Origin: JAAYDK01 sp964543935
Lineage (GTDB): Bacteria > Spirochaetota > Spirochaetia > Sphaerochaetales > Sphaerochaetaceae
Direction of reading: 5' to 3'
Assembly (NCBI GenBank): GCA_964543935.1
Contig: CAZJAK010000033.1
Location: 1 to 25,577, forward strand
Length of the DNA stretch: 25,577 nt
The notes beneath the pieces were generated by a model. That model was not told the DNA's origin. It worked only from the letters and a program-made list of their open reading frames with translations, and did not search any database. This document shows positions 22,483 through 25,577 of this stretch, piece by piece (within the stretch, counting starts at the first letter, position 1; each line of letters begins with the position of its first letter). The translations under genes were made by a program, and so were the position numbers.

Positions 22483-23214
22483 TCACCACTGCCGTAGCGC
22501 AGCTGTACGGGCGTCGAGGACACCATCGTGGAGGGCTTTGCCGACAATCGCCCCGGTGCAACCAACCGTTTCAAGCCCAGCGAGGTCATCCAACGACGAG
22601 ACCCCCCCGCTGGCGATCAACTCGAGCACCAAGCCATACGAGGCGGCTTTGGCGATCAATTGGCGGTACAAGTCGAACGAGGGACCGCCCATCATGCCGT
22701 CCTTGGAGATATCGGTGCAGATGACGGTGGTGAAGCCCTCGCACAAGTAGGCGCACACATAGTCGATGACAGCCAAATCGGTCACCTTGCTCCAACCGGA
22801 AACGGCGATGCGGCCATCGTGGCTGTCGGCTCCCAAGATCAAACGGTTCGGTCCCCATTGCCGCAACAACGCGCAGGTAAGGCCCCGGTCCGTCGCTGCC
22901 AGTGTACCGACGGTGGCCATGGCCGCTCCGGCACCGAAAACGGCTGCGAAATCGGCACCCGTTTTCAGTCCGCCTCCAACATCGATAAGCGCATCGGTCT
23001 GAGCGGCGATCCGTTCGACGATGGCCAGGTTGACGGGCCTGCCGGCTTTTGCACCATCGAGATCGACCACATGGAGCCGTTTGAAGCCCGAATCCCAAAA
23101 CGATTTGGCGACATCGACCGGGTTTGTTTCATACACGGTAGCCATGGAATAATCGCCTTGGCGCAGGCGCACACAGCGGCCACCGATGATGTCGATGGCG
23201 GGGATTACATCCAT
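22483..23214 (-). CDS. hisA: ProFAR isomerase (HisA)
   Basis: 243 residues, a TIM barrel homologous to HisF. It begins MDVIPAIDIIGGRCVRLRQG (general base Asp in AIDI), has DVGGGLK as the first phosphate loop, ICTDISKDGMMGGPS with the second catalytic Asp, and IASGGVSS as the second phosphate loop. It isomerises the aminoaldose ProFAR to the aminoketose PRFAR. GGAGG lies seven bases before the ATG. The gene overlaps hisH by ten bases and is followed by hisF after an 18-base gap. The signature loops are those of a true HisA rather than a PriA dual enzyme as far as can be seen, but that is not decisive. Confidence 0.95.
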   Translation of the reverse strand: MDVIPAIDIIGGRCVRLRQGDYSMATVYETNPVDVAKSFWDSGFKRLHVVDLDGAKAGRPVNLAIVERIAAQTDALIDVGGGLKTGADFAAVFGAGAAMATVGTLAATDRGLTCALLRQWGPNRLILGADSHDGRIAVSGWSKVTDLAVIDYVCAYLCEGFTTVICTDISKDGMMGGPSFDLYRQLIAKAASYGLVLELIASGGVSSLDDLAGLETVGCTGAIVGKALHDGVLDARTAALRQW

Positions 23215-23825
23215 GGGCTGCCCTCCGTCCAATCATGATGGATGAAATGCTCCAGCAAGCGCAATCCGACCGGACCGCTTTTTTCAGGATGGAACTGGAC
23301 ACCGAAAAAATTATCCTTGGCCAACGCTGCACTGAAGCGGCAGGGACCGTAGGTACAGGTTGCTGCCGTTTCGGGAACAAGCGGGACATGGTACGAATGC
23401 ACAAAGTAACACCAAGCGCCCTCGTCGATGCCAGTAAAGCGTGCTGTATCCAACTCGTGGACGGTGTTCCATCCCATGTGGGGGACTTTGATGCCACCGG
23501 ACTGAAACCGCACCACCGGGGCATCGAAGAGTCCAAGGCAGTCTGTATCGTTCTCACTGCTGTGACGGCACATCAATTGCATGCCCAGGCAAATGCCAAG
23601 GAACGGTTGCCGCAACGAGCGCAAAGTCTCGTCCAGACCGCTGGCTTTCAAGTGGTGCATGGCGCTGGAGGCCTCGCCCACCCCGGGGAAGATGATCCGA
23701 GCGGCTGAAGCGAGCTTGAGCGGGTCATCGGTGACCGTGGCGTCCACGCCCAGCCTGGCCAAGGCACACACTACCGAACGGATGTTGCCTGCGTTATAGC
23801 GGACAATTGCTACCGACAACGCCAT
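23205..23825 (-). CDS. hisH: Imidazole glycerol phosphate synthase, glutaminase subunit
   Basis: 206 residues. It is a class I glutamine amidotransferase with the oxyanion strand IIFPGVGEASSAM, nucleophile Cys79 in FLGICLGMQL, and the His-Glu pair in VQFHPEKSG near 184. It supplies ammonia to HisF. The ATG overlaps the hisB stop (TGATG), with AGGGGG seven bases upstream, so the two are translationally coupled. Confidence 0.95.
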   Translation of the reverse strand: MALSVAIVRYNAGNIRSVVCALARLGVDATVTDDPLKLASAARIIFPGVGEASSAMHHLKASGLDETLRSLRQPFLGICLGMQLMCRHSSENDTDCLGLFDAPVVRFQSGGIKVPHMGWNTVHELDTARFTGIDEGAWCYFVHSYHVPLVPETAATCTYGPCRFSAALAKDNFFGVQFHPEKSGPVGLRLLEHFIHHDWTEGSPWM

Positions 23826-24874
23826 CACAACACCCCCTTGGTGGAGGGCAGCGCATCATCCCATGGATGCCTGAACACCGCCGACCGCAAAGCCCGGCCG
23901 AACGCTTTGAACAGCGCTTCGGCCTGATGGTGGGCATTGCCCGCCCCCACGGACATATGCAGGGTGCACTTGGCTTCATCGCTGAACGATTTGAAGAAAT
24001 GGGAGAAAAGCTCTACGGGGAACGTACCGACCATCTCCCGTGAAAAGTGCACATCCCACACCAGATAAGGTCGACCCGAGAAGTCGAGGGCAACGGTGGC
24101 GGCACATTCGTCCATCGGCACCACGGCGTGCCCATACCGGTTCACGCCCCGCTTGTCCCCCAACGCTTGCCGCACGGCACTGCCTAGCGTCAACGCCACA
24201 TCCTCGACCGTGTGGTGCTCATCCACTTCCAGATCGCCCGTTGCAGACAAGCGGCCATCGAAGGCAGCGTGGCGGTAAACTTGCTGGAGCATATGGTCGA
24301 AGAATGGCAAGAGCGTCGAGATGGCGGCCCGACCGGTCCCATCCAAGTCGACTTCACAACTGACTGTCGTCTCAGATGTCGCGCGCTGCAAGGCAGCCCG
24401 GCGAGGGGCCTTGGGACAACCCTCTCCACCGATAAGCGCCACCACCGAACGCCAATCATCGGCCTGCACATCAGCGCTCTCTGTCCGGACACCGCTGAAA
24501 AGCACACGGCGGCACCCCAACGAAGAAGACAGGCGCAGACAGAACGCATCCGAACCGATGACCAACGAATGTTCCATGTCCCATGCACCATCGCCGTAGC
24601 GTTGGACCAGGACATCGAACGTATCGGTAACCGCCACGTCGTCGAACACGATCGACTCGCGTTCCAAAAGAGCCGTCAACCTCCGTTTCACCAGATCGTC
24701 CACATCGGGGCCGTCCCCGCTGACAAGCACCAAGCGGTACCTGCCCAAGCGCATGATGAAGAACAGAGAAGTGATAGCATTGCGCTGCAGCGGTAAATCG
24801 ACCGCTTGGGCAACCTCGACCGGCTCAAGCAAGGTCGGGTACATCGGGATGAACAACACCGCGTCTCCATTCAT
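23825..24874 (-). CDS. hisB: HisB-type fusion: degenerate HAD phosphatase domain plus imidazoleglycerol-phosphate dehydratase
   Basis: 349 residues, close to the length of bifunctional enterobacterial HisB (355). The C-terminal domain (about 160-349) is a complete IGP dehydratase: FFDHMLQQ, EVDEHHTVED, MDECAATVALDFSGRP and HHQAEALFKAFGRAL supply the metal ligands. The N-terminal 150 residues align by position with the histidinol-phosphatase HAD domain, but the catalytic motif DxDGT is replaced by IPMYPT (Pro10, Tyr12 in place of the two Asp). The Cys-rich zinc loop and the motif III lysine are gone, and motif IV VIGDxxxD reads VIGSDAFC. The phosphatase half is therefore probably inactive. The ATG overlaps the hisC stop as ATGA, with GGAGG seven bases upstream. 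Confidence 0.9.
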   Translation of the reverse strand: MNGDAVLFIPMYPTLLEPVEVAQAVDLPLQRNAITSLFFIMRLGRYRLVLVSGDGPDVDDLVKRRLTALLERESIVFDDVAVTDTFDVLVQRYGDGAWDMEHSLVIGSDAFCLRLSSSLGCRRVLFSGVRTESADVQADDWRSVVALIGGEGCPKAPRRAALQRATSETTVSCEVDLDGTGRAAISTLLPFFDHMLQQVYRHAAFDGRLSATGDLEVDEHHTVEDVALTLGSAVRQALGDKRGVNRYGHAVVPMDECAATVALDFSGRPYLVWDVHFSREMVGTFPVELFSHFFKSFSDEAKCTLHMSVGAGNAHHQAEALFKAFGRALRSAVFRHPWDDALPSTKGVL

Positions 24875-25577
24875 CGCAAGCCCTCCCATTCCTGCAAAGC
24901 CGTCATGAGCGTCTCATTCTCAGCGGAACTACCCACCGTGATGCGGACACACCCGTAACAACCGCGCAGCGAGGAGCGGTTGCGCACGATAATTCCTTTA
25001 TCCCGTAAAAACGCATACAGACCGTCGGCATCCCTGACCCTCACGAGCACGAAATTGGCCTGGCTGGGGACCACCTCCTCAACGAACGCCAACTGCTTCA
25101 GGCGCTTGGACAGTTTTTCCCGTTCAGCGATTGTCCGGCGGACTTCCTGACGGACTTGATCGGCTTTATCGAGGGCGTCCATGGCACATTGTTGGGCCAG
25201 AAGGCTCATGTTGTAGGGGTATTTGACTTTATTCATCGCAGCGACAATCTCTTCATCGGCCACGGCCAATCCAACCCGCGCTCCAGCCAAGCCCCAGGCC
25301 TTCGACAATGTACGCAACACCACAAGATGAGGATAGCGCTCCATCAAGCTTACCGCCGATGTACCGCCTGCGAAATCATGATAGGCCTCGTCGACGACCA
25401 CGATACCGGGGAAACCGCGGGCGATTCGCTCGATGGCATCGAGCGGCACGATCGTGCCGGTCGGGTTGTTCGGCGAACAGATGAACAGCAACTTATGCAT
25501 GCCGGTTGCAGGAGTGCCGCCATGGATCAATTGGCAAATGGTCTCCAAGCGCTGGAAATCGATGGAAAAGTCGTCCT
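24871..25577 (-). CDS. hisC: Histidinol-phosphate aminotransferase (partial, N-terminus outside window)
   Basis: The frame stays open to the window edge, giving 235 residues, roughly the C-terminal two thirds of the protein. The codons before 25548 read DDFSIDFQRLETICQL, so an internal start there is unlikely. PLP-aminotransferase fold I motifs follow in order: CSPNNPTGTIVP, VVVDEAYHDFAG (cofactor Asp and Tyr) and TLSKAWGLAGARVG with the Schiff-base Lys. A C-terminal Arg region is near VRITVGS. It transaminates imidazole-acetol phosphate to histidinol phosphate, the step just before the phosphatase that HisB seems unable to supply. It is the most upstream his gene seen. hisG, hisD and the promoter must lie beyond 25577. 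Confidence 0.93.
   Translation of the reverse strand, partial: DDFSIDFQRLETICQLIHGGTPATGMHKLLFICSPNNPTGTIVPLDAIERIARGFPGIVVVDEAYHDFAGGTSAVSLMERYPHLVVLRTLSKAWGLAGARVGLAVADEEIVAAMNKVKYPYNMSLLAQQCAMDALDKADQVRQEVRRTIAEREKLSKRLKQLAFVEEVVPSQANFVLVRVRDADGLYAFLRDKGIIVRNRSSLRGCYGCVRITVGSSAENETLMTALQEWEGLR

Noticed and set aside
1..25577. tRNA, rRNA, CRISPR arrays, complete insertion sequences
   Set aside because: No cloverleaf-like sequence, direct-repeat array or IS ends were noticed on reading. A dedicated search was not possible.

Overview
The window looks like a chromosomal segment of a free-living or gut-type member of the Spirochaetota, most likely near Sphaerochaeta/Treponema. This rests on the style of the exported proteins (signal peptides running into GGAQEA and TGAKE without a lipobox cysteine), AGGAG ribosome sites, and a TAXI-TRAP/ABC-rich catabolic locus. 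It is an inference, because no rRNA or marker gene is present.

Layout. (1) Bases 1-404 hold the end of an AbiEi-like antitoxin and a truncated AbiEii toxin start, a broken AbiE locus. (2) Bases 414-4246 (minus strand) hold an NTF2-like protein, an SDR and a phytoene-desaturase-like flavoprotein in one tight operon, preceded by a DUF4386-like membrane protein. (3) Bases 4358-14207 (minus strand) hold a nine-gene operon. In transcription order it encodes a NitT/TauT-type binding protein, two different permeases, two different ATPases, a TauE/SafE carrier, an alkaline-phosphatase-superfamily hydrolase, a beta-hydroxyacid dehydrogenase and a LarA-family (lactate racemase-like) protein, and it ends at a strong terminator. 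(4) Bases 14666-19882 (plus strand) diverge from it: a HAD phosphatase, a fused TAXI-TRAP permease, a TAXI binding protein and, from its own promoter, a GntR-LacI (AraR-type) regulator. (5) Bases 19952-21047 hold a manganese-type CDF exporter with a dyad in its promoter region. (6) Bases 21057-25577 hold the 3' part of a histidine operon, hisC-hisB-hisH-hisA-hisF-hisIE.

How it fits together. Regions 3 and 4 look like one catabolic regulon for an unidentified small anionic hydroxyacid, possibly esterified or sulfonated. Two import systems bring it in, an AP-superfamily hydrolase and a HAD phosphatase could remove ester groups, and a LarA-type protein and a beta-hydroxyacid dehydrogenase could process the hydroxyacid. 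A 16-bp motif (ATTGTAnnAnCAnnTG) lies in the core promoter of both operons and of the regulator gene, so the linked regulator probably controls all three. I do not know the substrate.

The most unusual details are as follows. The two ATPases carry complementary defects, so one composite ATP site would be consensus and the other degenerate, and the importer appears to be a full heterodimer. The LarA-like protein has Asn where the second catalytic His is expected. HisB carries an N-terminal HAD phosphatase domain that has lost its catalytic aspartates. The HAD-TRAP mRNA leader can form two mutually exclusive pairings.
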